Counted from the first letter of the stretch, positions 23,557 to 35,501 are shown. The stretch: 64,000 bases of DNA from Lindgomyces ingoldianus (GCF_010093535.1 NW_022985174.1:138548-202547); one strand, 5' to 3'. Notes: a model not told the origin generated them from the letters alone. A program made the numbers and translations.

Positions 23557-24673
23557 CTTTGAATTGGGTCTGAAGTAGGTGGTGCGGACGGAATTGAGAA
23601 TGCGAACATTGAAACGTTTATATTTGCGAGCTACCCACCTCTTCAGATCTACGCAACGCTACCAGGGACTGAATATATGACATGCCTACCCGATGTGGTA
23701 TTCAATCTACATATATTGCATGCTGCCCCGGAACGGCTCCCGGAAGCGAGAACGCGAGATCAAAACCTACATCGTATTCAGGGAAGACCATACAGAGGAA
23801 GTTCACTCTGTCATCACTTCAGGCTTCTCAGAGTGATTGAGTAGAGAGTGCCGCGTTACGCAACTTCGCAATTACATTAACCGTCGGAGAAAATTGAGTG
23901 GTTTCCATGATGTTAGCCTATTAGGCGCGAAAGGCGAGATAATTAATGGATGAGATGGGGAAATGTGATCATGTTCACACCAAGCGATCTGGATGGGAGC
24001 ACCCAAGCATGTAGGTCCACGAAGTCTGGGCAGGCAAAGCTTATGACAGGAAGCAGAATTGACAGTAGTTTGGTTGATGACAAAGTAATAAGAGTGTATG
24101 GTTCAAAGGAAAAAGACCTGGACGAAATGATGAATTGCAGAGGAGGGGTGTCCTAAACGTATCTGGTGGGGTTGAGACGAACACCAACACCCCCTTAGAT
24201 TAGCACAAGAAGTTCCTTCTTTAACCCTATATTTGCGTTAACCTCTCCTAATTTTGATCCACAAGGAAGCCGTGAGTCTTGCGAACGAAGACCTGTTTGC
24301 TAATGTCACCTAGAGATGTTAATGTACAAATATATCTTTTTCGCCTCCTGAGGAGACCGCTCCCTGCCTAAACACCGGTGCATCCCCAAGGATCCAAAAC
24401 TAAAATCAAAAGAAAATACCAAAATATAGACATGCCTAGCTCTAACAAGGCCAAAAGCTGAACGAGGAAACTTGGGGATCTAGAAAGCCGTGGATGTGGA
24501 CGCAGATATGGGGTTTAACGTCAAAACATAAAAATAGAGAGAGATTTTTGGGTTTGTGACCATTGAACTTAGGTATATTCGCTTTGCCTAAACTAATTCT
24601 AATATGAGAATTTCCAACATGAGAATTTCCAACATATCCAGGGTACCTTGAAACAATCCGCGGGGTCTTGAAA
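23557..24673. other. Intergenic, 1.1 kb, with a short tandem duplication
   Basis: No gene is supportable. At about 24,603-24,636 a 17-bp unit (ATGAGAATTTCCAACAT in essence) occurs twice in tandem. Confidence 0.5.
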
Positions 24674-25035
24674 TCATGTTGCTTCGACGTTAATCTGGTG
24701 GTCTGCAGTGACATCTTCGAGCCGCAAGTTGCAGATGGACGAGTCGAAGTACAGCGGGAGAGTCACTCGTCGGGGTTGCAGCTTGATTGTGTCTACTCCC
24801 TCGAAACTGGCGTTGGTTTCTGTATCTAGTGCAGCTTCGAGGTCATCTTGACCTTTTTCTTGTTAATTACTCAGTGTAGCAACGCAATGGTCATTGCGCC
24901 TATACCTTGGTACCAAGCTCCTTGAGCATTCTGGAAAAGAACGCAGCAGAGTGAATCTCGATAATGAATTCCAGCAATTGTTGCAATGAGTGTCATGATT
25001 CCGAATATAATGGCTAAGGTTGCTTCCGTTGTCAT
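24674..25035 (-). CDS. Tiny single-pass membrane protein, orphan
   Basis: Exons 25,035-24,906 and 24,852-24,674 join in phase 1 across a 53-bp intron (GTATAG...AAAAAG, with an AATTAAC branch 10 bases before the acceptor), giving 102 residues. Residues 1-24 (MTTEATLAIIFGIMTLIATI) form one transmembrane helix or signal anchor. Two adjacent Cys follow (DSLCCVLFQ), then a soluble tail with TIKLQPRRVTLPLYFDSSIC and the end DVTADHQINVEAT. The exons are too short for simple ORF finding. Support comes from clean splice phase, sensible composition and two degenerate relatives nearby (about 26.5-26.8 kb and 28.05-28.37 kb) that keep the same two-part design. An acceptor 6 bases further upstream also keeps frame and would add two residues (E-K). 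No known function. Confidence 0.62.
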
Positions 25036-26494
25036 TGTATATGTCGGTAGAATAGGCGAATGTCGAGGATGCGAAAACTGGCCACGGGAGCCGTGGTTAT
25101 TATTGCGACAAAGAGAACAAGGCTGGTCAAGGACTCAGTTCAAATAACCCAATGTAAGAAACCTCCAGTGTGACGATGGCCGTTAGGCAAATAGATACTA
25201 TTGGTTCATGCCTCTCAGTCTTTTTACCCCACCCAGCCGTTCAATGACTGGAAAACGGGTGTCGTACGAGTATTACTGGTGGAAAGGATGGGGTTCCTGG
25301 TGGTGATTGCGGCTGTGTAAACGTTTCTAGATGTGCCTGCGCTTGCCCGTCGGCACCAAGGCATCCTGGCAGGATAAGATTCGACCACGCTTGCAGGCTG
25401 GATGACTGATTTGTTTCTGCTCTGTAGCGTGGAGAGATTTTGGATTCAACAAAGCTGCTTCTCTGATCCTATTAGCCTCTCCGGCATCAGCCCAAGGTAT
25501 TTCACGGGTCAACCTGTCGCCTCCTGCCGTGAATCTGATAATTGTTCACCCCAGCTACCGGTTCCACTGCAATATACTGCTTCTGCGAGCTAACAAACCC
25601 TTTCTGCTCCCCGCCGAATAGTGTTGAGTTTTGGATGAAAGTTGCGGGGCGCTAAAGCGAGATTGGAGCGCGCAGCTCAGCGGCACATTTAATCCACAGA
25701 ATTCTTAGTGTTTTTGCAAAATTTACAAACCTGCTCTGTACAGCAGCATCTCTTTCTAATATAGAATATAGAGGTTTAGTATTATATGGAGAAGAGCTTA
25801 TAGGGCTAGAGGTATTCTCTTTATTAAGAAATATATTTGCGTTGCTGAGATATGAAAGAAAATGTGTCGCGGGAAATGCAAATCTCACAGAGCGCCAAGA
25901 ATTCCGCTGATTCTTTGCATACGCTAAATCGAAAACAGGGGGACTTGCGGCGGCCGGTTTAAGGGTATTCCGATTCAGCCTAGTCAAATATTGCAAGGAT
26001 TCCTTCAACCCACAATCCTGATGCCTTTGGAAGTCTCCAACCCTTAGTACGTTCAATATTGAACAGCATCGAACAGCTTCTAAGTTTTTGACGACTATGC
26101 TGCTTAACTACGGGACTGAAATGGTAACTTAAAAGCTAGGAGAGTTATACTACTCGCTATCTGGGGAGGTCGCGAGTAGGATGCAAATTTCTAAAATCAG
26201 GCACGCTTCAGCATGACTGTTGGGACAGTGACCAATTTTTGGAGAATTCTTGTAATATGATATTGGCTCTAGACATAATTTCAGCAACATACTCAACAAG
26301 AAGAGGCAGATAGTGCAGCTAGTCTCTGTGAACATCCTTGAGTCTCGAGAAATACGCTTCTTTTTTACTAATCTAAATTCACCTCTTCCCTCACCCCCAG
26401 GACGACAGATTCCGAGATTAATATATCCATATTTCACTCTACCATCCATATCTAACACCAATCTTTATCCCTTAAGTCTCCTTCCGCCCCAGTC
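25036..26494. other. Intergenic, 1.5 kb
   Basis: An open frame of 134 codons on the minus strand (26,056-25,652) is the longest element. It is Ser/Leu/Asn-rich without motif, and I do not accept it as a gene. Nothing else is seen. Confidence 0.45.
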
Positions 26495-26833
26495 TCAGCA
26501 CTCGGCATCGTCACTCTCTGCATAGAAAGACCCCAGGGCGGAAGCTCCACAAATTAACGTGGAAGAAATGCGATATAGTGGAACAGCAGCCGTCGACTTG
26601 ACATCGGTGTTTCCTACAGCAGATTCAGCATCTGTTGGCTTATTCCTGTCTTTTGATGGCTCTACCAATTACGCACGTGCCAAGGAAGAATGAACTATGC
26701 AACTAACCTAGTCCCTGGAATGAATACCGAATGTAGAGACAAGTAAGGCGAGAATGGCGAGAATTAAGGTTGAAATTCTGAAGATTATTACTGGAGTCGT
26801 GTCTGGATAACCGCGGAGTTGGGCATGCCGATA
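26495..26833 (-). pseudogene. Degenerate relative of the tiny membrane protein
   Basis: A minus-strand open segment from 26,833 reads PDTTPVIIFRISTLILAILA and then LLVSTFGIHSRD before a TAG at 26,710-26,708. The intact gene at 24.7-25.0 kb has IATIAGIHYRD at the same place. A second open segment, 26,647-26,495, contains TDVKSTAAVPLYRISSTLIC, matching the VTLPLYFDSSIC segment of the intact protein. A GTTAGT donor lies directly after the TAG. No ATG is found for the first segment. It is either a broken copy or a gene with an unresolved exon structure. Confidence 0.4.
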
Positions 26834-28044
26834 TCCTGTACATTTTAACGGTGATTGCTATCGAATAATTTTTCCCTTGGGATATTCATAGCTCTTAGCG
26901 CAAATGATACTTGAATGTTAATTGTATTTCAACGATGATATACGGGGACTCGCTTGAAAATGGACAAACTCGTTGAGTGAAAGAGGACCTTCAAGAAATG
27001 GGCGCAATTGAGACGAGCGAGTGACGAAATATGAATGGTGAGGTTAAGAGGGATGGGGGGTGCGATGTGCTTAATATGCGTTACTCAAGCTCACAGGGAA
27101 GCAGTGGCAGATCTTAAGAACTGAAGACTTGCGTGTGATAGCTATATGCCCATTACGGTGTTCAGTCTGAACTGCAGCGCTTGAGGCTGCTGAGGAACAG
27201 CCTTATGATATACTTCGAAGGACGAGGTATGCTGAATAGCAAGCATGTTGGGAGTCTGTCGGCGTATAAATTGAAAGAATAGCAACTAAGACGGAATAAA
27301 AATGATCATGTATACAGACGCTCAACAGAAAATTAGACGAATGAGAATGCCGCTACAGCCAACAGAGCCTTCCCTCCCAGAATCGGCAATGTCGTGAGAT
27401 TGAGCACTGATGTTGCGTTCTTATATCTATGACTATTGACTGAGCCCTGTCTTCGGCTTTTTCTTGTAATTACCTCGATACTCGTATGGAGCCCGCAGTT
27501 CTTCTATATGTGTCGCAAAGACACTAAGACTGTGCTTAAGATTAGCAGAGAAAGTCTTACTAGGCCTCAGCCTTATGTAGCCTGACTAAGGTAGAGGACC
27601 ACGCTTGAGATGAAGAAGAATAGCGGTTCTCAAATGTAGTAGGGATAGTTTCCTACACCCAAGAATACAGCGTCCTCTACTAATACACGGGAAGACTTCT
27701 ATAACCTGGCCCCACGAGATACGACCACACGTCCGAGAAGGCGGAGAGAAGTGTGAGGTTCCGGAGAAAGGAGCAGATCAGAGCATTTCTCATCATGCAC
27801 TCTGTGACCTCCAGGCAGGATCTAACGAGGCCTTGTCCCATAGATTAGTCGCTAAAGTGATCATGATTGACACCAAAATATCGAAAAACTCGATCGGATG
27901 GGACTGGTTAGGGTTCTGCAGGAATGCTCGTCACCCAATGTTGGTTATGGAGGATCACAATGTAAAGGTAGTAGGTGAGCCATAGGTGAATGGGATGTGA
28001 TTGGACTGGTCGATCTTAAAAGCTACCAATACGTTTTTTTTTGT
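26834..28044. other. Degraded region with coding-like fragments
   Basis: No intact gene. On the minus strand near 27,570-27,480 a frame reads LKHSLSVFATHIEELRAPYE, followed after a GTAATT donor and a CAATAG acceptor by a frame ending ATSVLNLTTLPILGGKALLA and VAAFSFV-stop at about 27,351. The end looks like a GPI-anchor or C-terminal membrane signal. I could not join these fragments into a gene. Confidence 0.35.
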
Positions 28045-28372
28045 CCTGGGCGATCTCTTCAGAGGCCAAGCTCTATGTGACTTGCTCCAAGTATAGAGGC
28101 AACGTGACCTGCGGAGGCTGAAGTTCAACCGAGCCGTTCACTTACCAGAGTAGCTGTTAGAAAGTGAATCCCGGTAGCCTCTAGACCTTGCTAGCTAATT
28201 ATATCTTAGCGGTTAAGAAATCCACACAATCTGCTTGGGTAACACGCACATTCGTACCATGTTTGATAAACGTTTCTGCAAATGAGGAAGCAGATTAAGT
28301 CCCCGTAGCGTATGCCAGCAAAAGAAGAGTCTATGTCCCAATGAACAGAGCTAACAGTGCTTCAGTGGGCAT
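28045..28372 (-). pseudogene. Pseudogene of the tiny membrane protein family
   Basis: From ATG at 28,372 the minus strand reads MPTEALLALFIGT, a TAG stop, TLLLLAYATGT, a TAA stop, then SASSFAETFIKHG. The intact relative starts MTTEATLAIIFGIMTLIATI, so the stops fall inside the transmembrane helix. Downstream, at about 28,129-28,050, a frame reads VELQPPQVTLPLYLEQVT before a TAG, matching TIKLQPRRVTLPLYF of the intact protein. Both halves of the two-exon design are recognisable and both are broken. Confidence 0.6.
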
Positions 28373-29990
28373 CTTAGATTAGATAGGATCAGGTATAGTA
28401 CTAGTATGTATACTAAAGGCGGTAATGAGCAGCTTGAGGAAGAAAGCTAAACAATTATGAAAGGCACTTGAGGGAGACATACGGATGTGCTTAGTCTTGC
28501 AAAGCAGCCGAAATTGACTTGATATCTTCCACTAGATATGTGACACTGGTGTTCTTGTATGGTTGAACAATGAATTTGCACTCGATTGTGTCCCCATGAG
28601 CCCGGTGAGTAACTGACAGATGTGAGAAGGCTGCGGATATGCATCGCTACGAGACAGGGCACGGTTTGCTCTGAAAGTGGTTGAGACGACGTTAATATGA
28701 TGGAAGTAGATAGATGGACCTAGACTAAGACCACCTTAAATGATGAGGCTGACGAATAGGAAAGGACTGGCCACCTGTTTCTGCTCCACAACTAGTAAAG
28801 TCATAGGCTGTATGGGATGCTATATAGTCCACGGTGGAACTCTAGTGGGACTCAAGCTCTCTCCGGACTTTTATCCGCAACGTCGTGAGCGGAATATTCC
28901 TCCCAGCATCACTAATCTTCTCCCGGGTTGCTCAAAGTGCATCCATGCAGGCTGTAGGCATGTCGGACTTCGGGAAAAGGATTGTCAGTGCCTCTCCGGG
29001 TCCTGTCACTGCTGCCCTGCCCTGGTGCTTCAGTCGAACGTGCGATGCCCTTCCCTATGCGTCAGCCTCGTCACTCAAGGTGGAGTTTTAGTTGAATGTA
29101 CTATGGTATCCGGCCGAAGTATTGTACATTGTGAGTGTTGTGTAGGGTACCTAACATCATGCATATAACTACTCAGCAGGCAAGATAGTAAGACCGGAGT
29201 AACCTGTCCCGTATATCTTCTGTAACTGATTGGACCAGGCTGACGTGCGTGGGCTCCCTCAGAGCACTGAAAACTGACAAGGTATAGTACTTTGGCCGGA
29301 TACCATAGTATGTGCAAGCATGTGTCACCCCCATGGTTGGATTGCACACCACCATCATCCTCCTAGTGGAAAAGCTCGGGGCGTTCTGGAGGACCGGAAC
29401 CAGAACTCAGCATCTACCTGCAGATCATTTGGACACCATGATAGCCTTCATTGTGCAAATGCCACGCGCCCTCCAGCCCAACCCCGGCTCAAGGTCCTAG
29501 AATTTCATCGTGTATGCATCAAATCAAACGTGTCATTGCATTGCTGAAGGATTACAAGTCAACTTGCCTTGGGCCACACAGTCCAACGCCACCCTCACAA
29601 TTACCAAATTCAGTTCACCGGGCGCTTGGCCACCACAGGCCAGCAAATACCATTCATATACCAGTAACAATTCCATACCTTATCCTCATAGGCGCTTACA
29701 AACAAGAACTGACTAAAAAAAGATACTCTATTATGAAAACCTATAGAAGCCTACCTAGCCTAGATGGAGAGTGCTTTTCTGGTACCATCCCTAGGGAACG
29801 AGAGGAAAAAACCATCGTACGAACCCCCAACCAAATCGCAGGATGCAGAATTAAGGGAATACCTGTCCACACGCCGAATCCGTCGCCATTTCCGCCAATG
29901 GTCCGCAGAGTGAGAATGCAATGAATTAAACCACAAGCACCATCGCAATGCAAAGAGCCGCTCGGTCATTGTCTTGAAGTTCATAAGCCA
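28373..29990. other. Intergenic, with one coding-like fragment
   Basis: On the minus strand from about 28,620 to 28,497 a frame reads HGDTIECKFIVQPYKNTSVT and YLVEDIKSISAALQD before TAA. It looks like an exon but I find no convincing upstream partner. The last few hundred bases before 29,990 are probably the 3' end of the R3H transcript. Nothing else is supportable. Confidence 0.4.
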
Positions 29991-32776
29991 TTAGGAAGGT
30001 TTATTAGGCATGCTGGGACCGGCACCTCCTCGAATCATTGGAGGGTTGGCAGCGTATCCAGGAGTCATGGTGTTGGCAGTTCTAGGGGCAGAGGGAAAGT
30101 TGTGTCCGGGAAGACTGAATTTTGGAGGCTGCGGTTGCGCTGGTGGGGGAGGTTTCGGAGGGAGGTGAGATGGCGTTCCCCATTTGGCGATGCTGCTCTG
30201 TGCAGGGGCTGAAGGATTACTAGGTTGGGAGGACATCGCAGGAGCAGTGGTCATGTGCGAAGAGGCGATTTGAGGAGCTTGGGAAGGAGCTATATTGCTG
30301 GGTTTAGCAGGGACCGGAATGCTATTCTGCACACTTCGAGGAGAGCCAAATGTCGGTTGATGTGCGAGCGGAGGGCTCGGCCCTGGCATCTGGTTAGGCA
30401 TTTGGCTGGCAACCGGTAACTGGAAATTTCCAAACCCATTCATGCCTTGATGTGGCATTTGCGCCATGTTTGCCTGCATCTGAAAGGGCATATTGCGGCC
30501 ACCTGGGATGAAGGCTTGGCTTTGTGGATTGAATTGTTGTCGGTTGAAGCTCCCTGGTAATGGATGCTGGTTGCGACCTGGTTTTCCTCCGTTATATGCA
30601 GAAGCAGGAAACTGCCCGTACGGATATGGCCCGGATTGAGGACCTTGGATAGGAGCGGACATCGGGCGGTTGCTAGGACCATTCTGAGCATACGGGGCCT
30701 GCGCCATATTATATGATGGCTGTGGATTCATCTGTCCCCATCCTTGGTTCATTGGCATGGGTTGCGGTTGGTAAGTGTCCTGATAAGAGGCCATAGGTGT
30801 GTTTGCCATCTTCGGGGTCACTTGGGAAGGCAAGGCTGCAGACTGGAAAGATTGCATTCCTCGCTGGAAATCGGCCGAGAGATCATAGCCATTCTGCCCA
30901 GCACCATAATTGGGGTACAGGGGACCATTTGGTGGCTGATATGGCTGGCTTGGCCAGCCGTACTGGGTCTGGGTATCTTGCGGCATCATGACAGGATATC
31001 CGTTGCCGTAGGCTGGCGGTGGCGAGACGCTTGGGTTCATGCCCGTGAACTGCGGATTAGGAACTTGTCCAGGGTAGCCACTGTAATACATCGTGTTGTC
31101 GCTACCATAGTTTGGAATCGGATATTGCTGTGGATAGATGGGGTTGAACCGTGATCGAGCCTCGAAGCCGTCGTCGTCATAGTTGCGTTGTTTCTTCGCT
31201 TTATTCTTGCCAGAAGCAGAACTAGACCTTGACACATCTTTCTCTTCTCCTGAACCTACAGCGTCTGTTGTCTCGCTTTCTTCAGTCTCAGAATTACCGA
31301 AGATCCGCTGCCGGGCCTCTCGGTACCTAGCTTCACGCTCTTCACGAGTCAGATTAGACTTGTCCTTACTCTCAGCCTCATTTCCATCGTTACCGCCATC
31401 ACTACCACTAACAGCACCCGCCTCAGAGGTAGTCTTTGAGGGTACTTCGGAATTAGCTGCGGTATTAGTACCAGATTTGCCGTCACCGCCGCGGCGCATG
31501 ATTTTGCGGGCTGGAAGATCAACAGGCGGCGTGTTGGTATTCTTCGAGGAGACTGGCAGGCCTGAAAGTGGTGGAGGGCTAATAGGGAGTCAGCGTGATT
31601 GGGTTCAAATCGGAAGAAGTACTTGCATTCGGCAATAGGGAGTTCTGGTAATCTTGACTCCAGTCATAGTAGTATCAACCACATGACCAAGCAAGTAGTA
31701 GTCGGCGAGTCGATGCGCAAGCATCCTATAGAAGGTGTTGCAGTTCGGCAAAGACAATTCATGTTCACTGTGCTATATTAGCACCTCAATCGACGCGCTG
31801 CATATAGCTAGGGGGAACGTACCCGGAATCCTTGACAAAGTCGATAAAATCCTGCTCCAACTTCAGCACAAACAACCTGTCTCTTGGCGACTCCAGAGCC
31901 TCGATGAGTTTCTCATCTGGAATGGCCGGTATTTGAGGGGGTCCTGCCACATTTGGCATGCCATTGGCCAACGGCTGAGACATCGGCCTGCCGATACCAT
32001 TGACGGGTTGATTGGGGTCATAGAGGGTGAGTGTGCTGTTGACATTAGCGTTGGGGAACCTTCCAGGTGGGGCCCCTCGCTGAGGAAGCGACCCCAGACC
32101 CGCAATTTCGTGGAGTTGGTCCGAGAAGGCGCGAGCGGCGCCACCATCAGACCCGACTCGAGAACCTGCAGCAACTGAATCCGGAGGAGAGATCACGTCT
32201 TCTTCCTCGACGGCTCTGAGGCTAGCACTGTCATCTGGTCGAATAGACTCTTTTTCGTCAAGGGCAAAAGTTGTTGCAGATGCAACACTTTTCCCGTCGA
32301 GGCTTGGAGGCTTACCCGAGCCGTCGGACGACGACAGTTGGGTGGTACTGTCTTCGGCAGCCATGGACTTGACCAGGGTAATCGATGGGTGCACCTTTTC
32401 GGATTCTCCATCTTTGGAGCCTGGTTCGAAAGCTACTTGCTGGCTAGAGGTATTGGCCCATTGGCCGGTTCTTGCCGCTGCGTCACCAGTTTTCTCCTTC
32501 GGCTCCCGCCCCTCATTTTTGTCGATGCGAACTTTCGGAGCATCACCATTACTTGGGGTGGGGCGACTTGGAGTCTGTAGATGAACAGGTGGCTGCGGGC
32601 TTGTGACTATAGGGTTCGCATTAGGAAGGTGTTCTTTTGGTTGTTGAGGCTTGTAAGCAGACGCCGCGACCTGTCAGTCCGTCAGACATGTTCAATACAA
32701 GTCGCAGTTTGCTTACCTTGGCAAATGAAGGTTTCACCTGCGCAGGCTCAACGGGCACCGAAGTTGTGGACGCCAT
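29991..32776 (-). CDS. R3H and SUZ domain RNA-binding protein
   Basis: Four exons, 32,776-32,717, 32,670-31,823, 31,767-31,627 and 31,578-29,991, give 878 residues with every junction in frame. The R3H domain lies at about 280-335: LKLEQDFIDFVKDSGEHELS, then LPNCNTFYRMLAHRLADYYL. A SUZ-like segment follows (KIMRRGGDGKS, then SNLTREEREARYREARQRIF). The long C-terminal half is low complexity, rich in Gln, Pro, Met, Asn and Tyr. R3H domains bind single-stranded nucleic acid and SUZ segments bind RNA; relatives include animal R3HDM1/2 and Encore. The protein probably acts on mRNA in the cytoplasm, and the Gln/Pro tail may drive condensate association (inference). The third intron (48 bp) appears to use a GC donor, GCAAGT, with a CTGAC branch site. 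It diverges from the zinc-knuckle gene, with 997 bp between starts. Confidence 0.88.
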
Positions 32777-33773
32777 TGCAATGATAGGGCGCCCAAGTAA
32801 TGCTAGAGTAAGAAGTAGAAATGCGATGATAATCGCTTAAAGTGGACGCCAAAGACCGACTCAGGATGTGGCTGCGGCAAATGGGGGAAATTCTGGGGTT
32901 TGGCTTGATGGATTTTGAGATTGACTTAACCGGCAGAAGACTACCTTTCAGGTTAAAGGCTTCACCAAGCTCGACGCCGGAAACCGCAAGGCCGTAAATC
33001 GGGAGGGTCGTAGACCGCCAAAGGAAGGAATTATTTCAAAGTGATGGGGATATCAGGAAACGGGCTGCTCAAGGAAAGTCGAAGTAACCAAGGCCGGAGA
33101 GCTGGACATGGTGGTGTTCCGACATTCGAGCTCAGCGTTGGAGATGTGGGGTGGGAGCAGTTTGGGTGAAGAGCAAGGACGGCGCTAGGCAATGGGGAGG
33201 TGCTGCGCCTGATTCGGGTAGAGCAGCCTCGGGCGCCAACAGTGGGGTAGGTAGACAGTCAGCGGGGGCCAACCGGTGAATTGAAGAGATAGTGGTGATA
33301 GCGACTCGTCGCAGCGGTGGGCGAGGCTAGAGGGGGGGGAGGGTGGACGACAGTGTCACGGTCGTGATGAGAGTGTCCAAGGTGGGAGTACTTTCGTAAG
33401 TGGGTCCGTGCGCATAAACTATTTCTCCGATCCGGCTTGGCGCAGACGAGATTCGTAAATTTTTTGGGCAGTAATTTGTCACGTGGCGAGTCATTCACTG
33501 CAGCGGACAATTGCATTCCTCACAGCCTGTGTTCGTGAAAAGGGTTCCCAGAGCCCTCTTGCGACCACGTGAAGTGGCCTTCATCGGGAAGCTCTTGGCA
33601 TTGACTCTGCGGCTGCTCCACGCATTCAGCGTCGTCATTTCCAGGCTTCACCCAACAACGTTCATGTTACCTTGTCACGGTCGTCCACTGCATTCGCCGA
33701 AAGTCCAGTGCTCATTCTTATGATATATCTGCTCCTAAACCCTCTCTGAACTCTTCCTTCTACAATACATAAC
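32777..33773. promoter_or_regulatory. Divergent intergenic region between R3H and zinc-knuckle genes
   Basis: About 1 kb separates the two start codons, which face away from each other. It must hold both promoters and leaders. No known element is recognised; a G-rich run lies near 33,330-33,340. Confidence 0.5.
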
Positions 33774-35108
33774 ATGTATCGTGGTCCTTCCTCCGGCGGC
33801 CGGTCCAAGGCTACGCCCACTACTCAGTGCCAGAAGTGCCTGCGACGAGATATGACACCCTTTGCTCTTCTCTTAGAACACACCGCTGACTTCCATCCAC
33901 GACACTATAGCTATGAATGCAAGGCATCCACGCAAGAGAGACCATACAAGTCCCGGCCATCCCGCACACAGCAACTTCTCAACCCCCAGCTCAAGCCAAA
34001 GCTGATGACAGATGTACCGAGTGATCTTCTACGAAAGTGGGTATTGTGCTCTTTTGAGAGCATCCGAAGCTGACTTCTCCGTAGGAAAGGTGTCGCGGAC
34101 GAACTCCTGGCAAAGAAAGAGGAAGAGCGCGGAAGGAAGCTAAACCGTGACGGTGACGAGCTACGCCAACCATCACGCAAACGCTCACGATCAGTATCCT
34201 CCGATTCTGTCTCTACTATATCCACCAATCTTTCCCAGTCCCGATCACGGTCCCTAATTCGTTCCGAGCACAACAAGCAGTCTTCTTTGCGCGGAGGGCA
34301 TTCGCTCGGTAAACGGCCCAGGAAATCACCATCGTCGGACTCATACCATTCTGGAAGTTCGTACGACATGAGACGTGCAGCAGAGCGGAACTCCCGACGA
34401 CGATTGAGCGCTTTCAGTCCTGTACAGAGAGGTCGCCGGCGGAACAGGTCTGCTTCCAGCAGCATGGACACATCCGAGGAGTATGACTCGCGGTGGAAGG
34501 GTGGCAGACGCCCACGCTCACCAAGCCAGAGTGATGGGAGAGCACTGGGAAGCCGCTTATCCATGGCGGAATCACGATCGAGGAGTCCGAGGCGTGGAAG
34601 AACACCTCTCAAAGGCAGATCTCAGGATGGTTGCATGGATATTCCTGATGAACGCGGACCTCGACGTAATTGCGGCACAAAGGTCGTACGGAGAACACTC
34701 AGCAGGGAAAACAGGCGAGGGCGTAGTCCAGTACAACGACCCAGATCACGCAGTATCGATAGAGATCGGCATATGATACGTCCAACTGGACGCCCAGCAG
34801 CGTCTGAATCACGATCAAGAAGCCCACCCCGATTTAGAAATGGGAGAGAATCGAGATCAAGGTCGCCGTTCCGCCCTGCTCGAAGCCCAACCCACTATTC
34901 ACGCAATACATACCGAGCCCGAAATGGTGGGGATGGTAACCGTGGCGGACCACGAGGTGGAAGGGGACGACAATTTCAAGACCGGCGAGAGGATCCGAGG
35001 GCGGTGGACAACGCACCTCCAGCTCCGCCGCCACAGAAAGAGCGAAGCTTGAGCCCGTACAGCAAACGTTTGGCACTGACTCAAGCTATGATGGCAGGGG
35101 GGAGATGA
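33774..35108 (+). CDS. Zinc-knuckle, RS-rich protein (ZCCHC10-like), with an apparent AT-AC intron
   Basis: Proposed exons are 33,774-33,849, 33,901-34,036 and 34,085-35,108, giving 411 residues. The N-terminal part has a CCHC zinc knuckle, CQKCLRRGHYSYEC (C-x2-C-x4-H-x4-C), followed by the conserved stretch RPSRTQQLLNPQLKPKL and then LLRKKGVADELLAKK. The rest is rich in Arg-Ser pairs (SRSRSPRRGRTPL), typical of proteins in nuclear speckles or splicing. The intact knuckle appears only if 51 bases beginning ATATGA and ending CCAC (33,850-33,900) are removed. Without splicing, 18 residues replace the single Gly and break the spacing. No GT-AG alternative restores the motif. The second intron is normal (GTGGGT...CGTAG). 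It lies next to the splicing factor Cwf18 gene. Function is inferred from composition. Confidence 0.82.
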
Positions 35109-35501
35109 AGTCGCCTTTCGCACCTCTAATTTCCTTCCTACGATGGAGTGGAATCTATATCGATCCAAGGCGACTTAATATCAGAAGGACTCGATTAAAT
35201 TAGAGGGTCAACATAGTGTGGAATTTCTCAGTTCGGGGCTTCAATGATGCTATTCTACGTTGTCGGATTAGATCGATACCCTAAGAGTACGATGTGCCAA
35301 TTTGGGTATCTTCAAGCATCTCTTGCGCCCGTCCTTGCCTGACCGTGACAGATGTGTGCCTCCTCCATCCTCGCTGCTAGTTCCTTCGCCTTGACGCTTG
35401 GGTGCACAATAGACCACTCGTCTAGAGAATTCGAGCGTGGTCTTGCCAATGCATATCCGAGGTTGATCGAATGTAGTTGAACTCGGCCACCCATGTTCCC
35501 T
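35109..35501. other. Convergent intergenic region
   Basis: This 393-bp gap lies between the ends of a plus-strand and a minus-strand gene and should hold both terminators. No coding signal is seen. Confidence 0.5.

Noticed and set aside
25652..26056. 134-codon minus-strand frame
   Set aside because: Composition is not convincing and there is no domain; I left it as intergenic.
31768..31822. Reading the R3H gene through to the stop after MQRVD
   Set aside because: Splicing from GTACGT to CACAG restores the R3H motif (KDSGEHELSLPNCNTFYR), so the stop is intronic.
33911..34612. 233-codon minus-strand frame rich in Arg, Ser and Leu
   Set aside because: Shadow of the RS-rich zinc-knuckle gene on the opposite strand; RS codons create open antisense frames.
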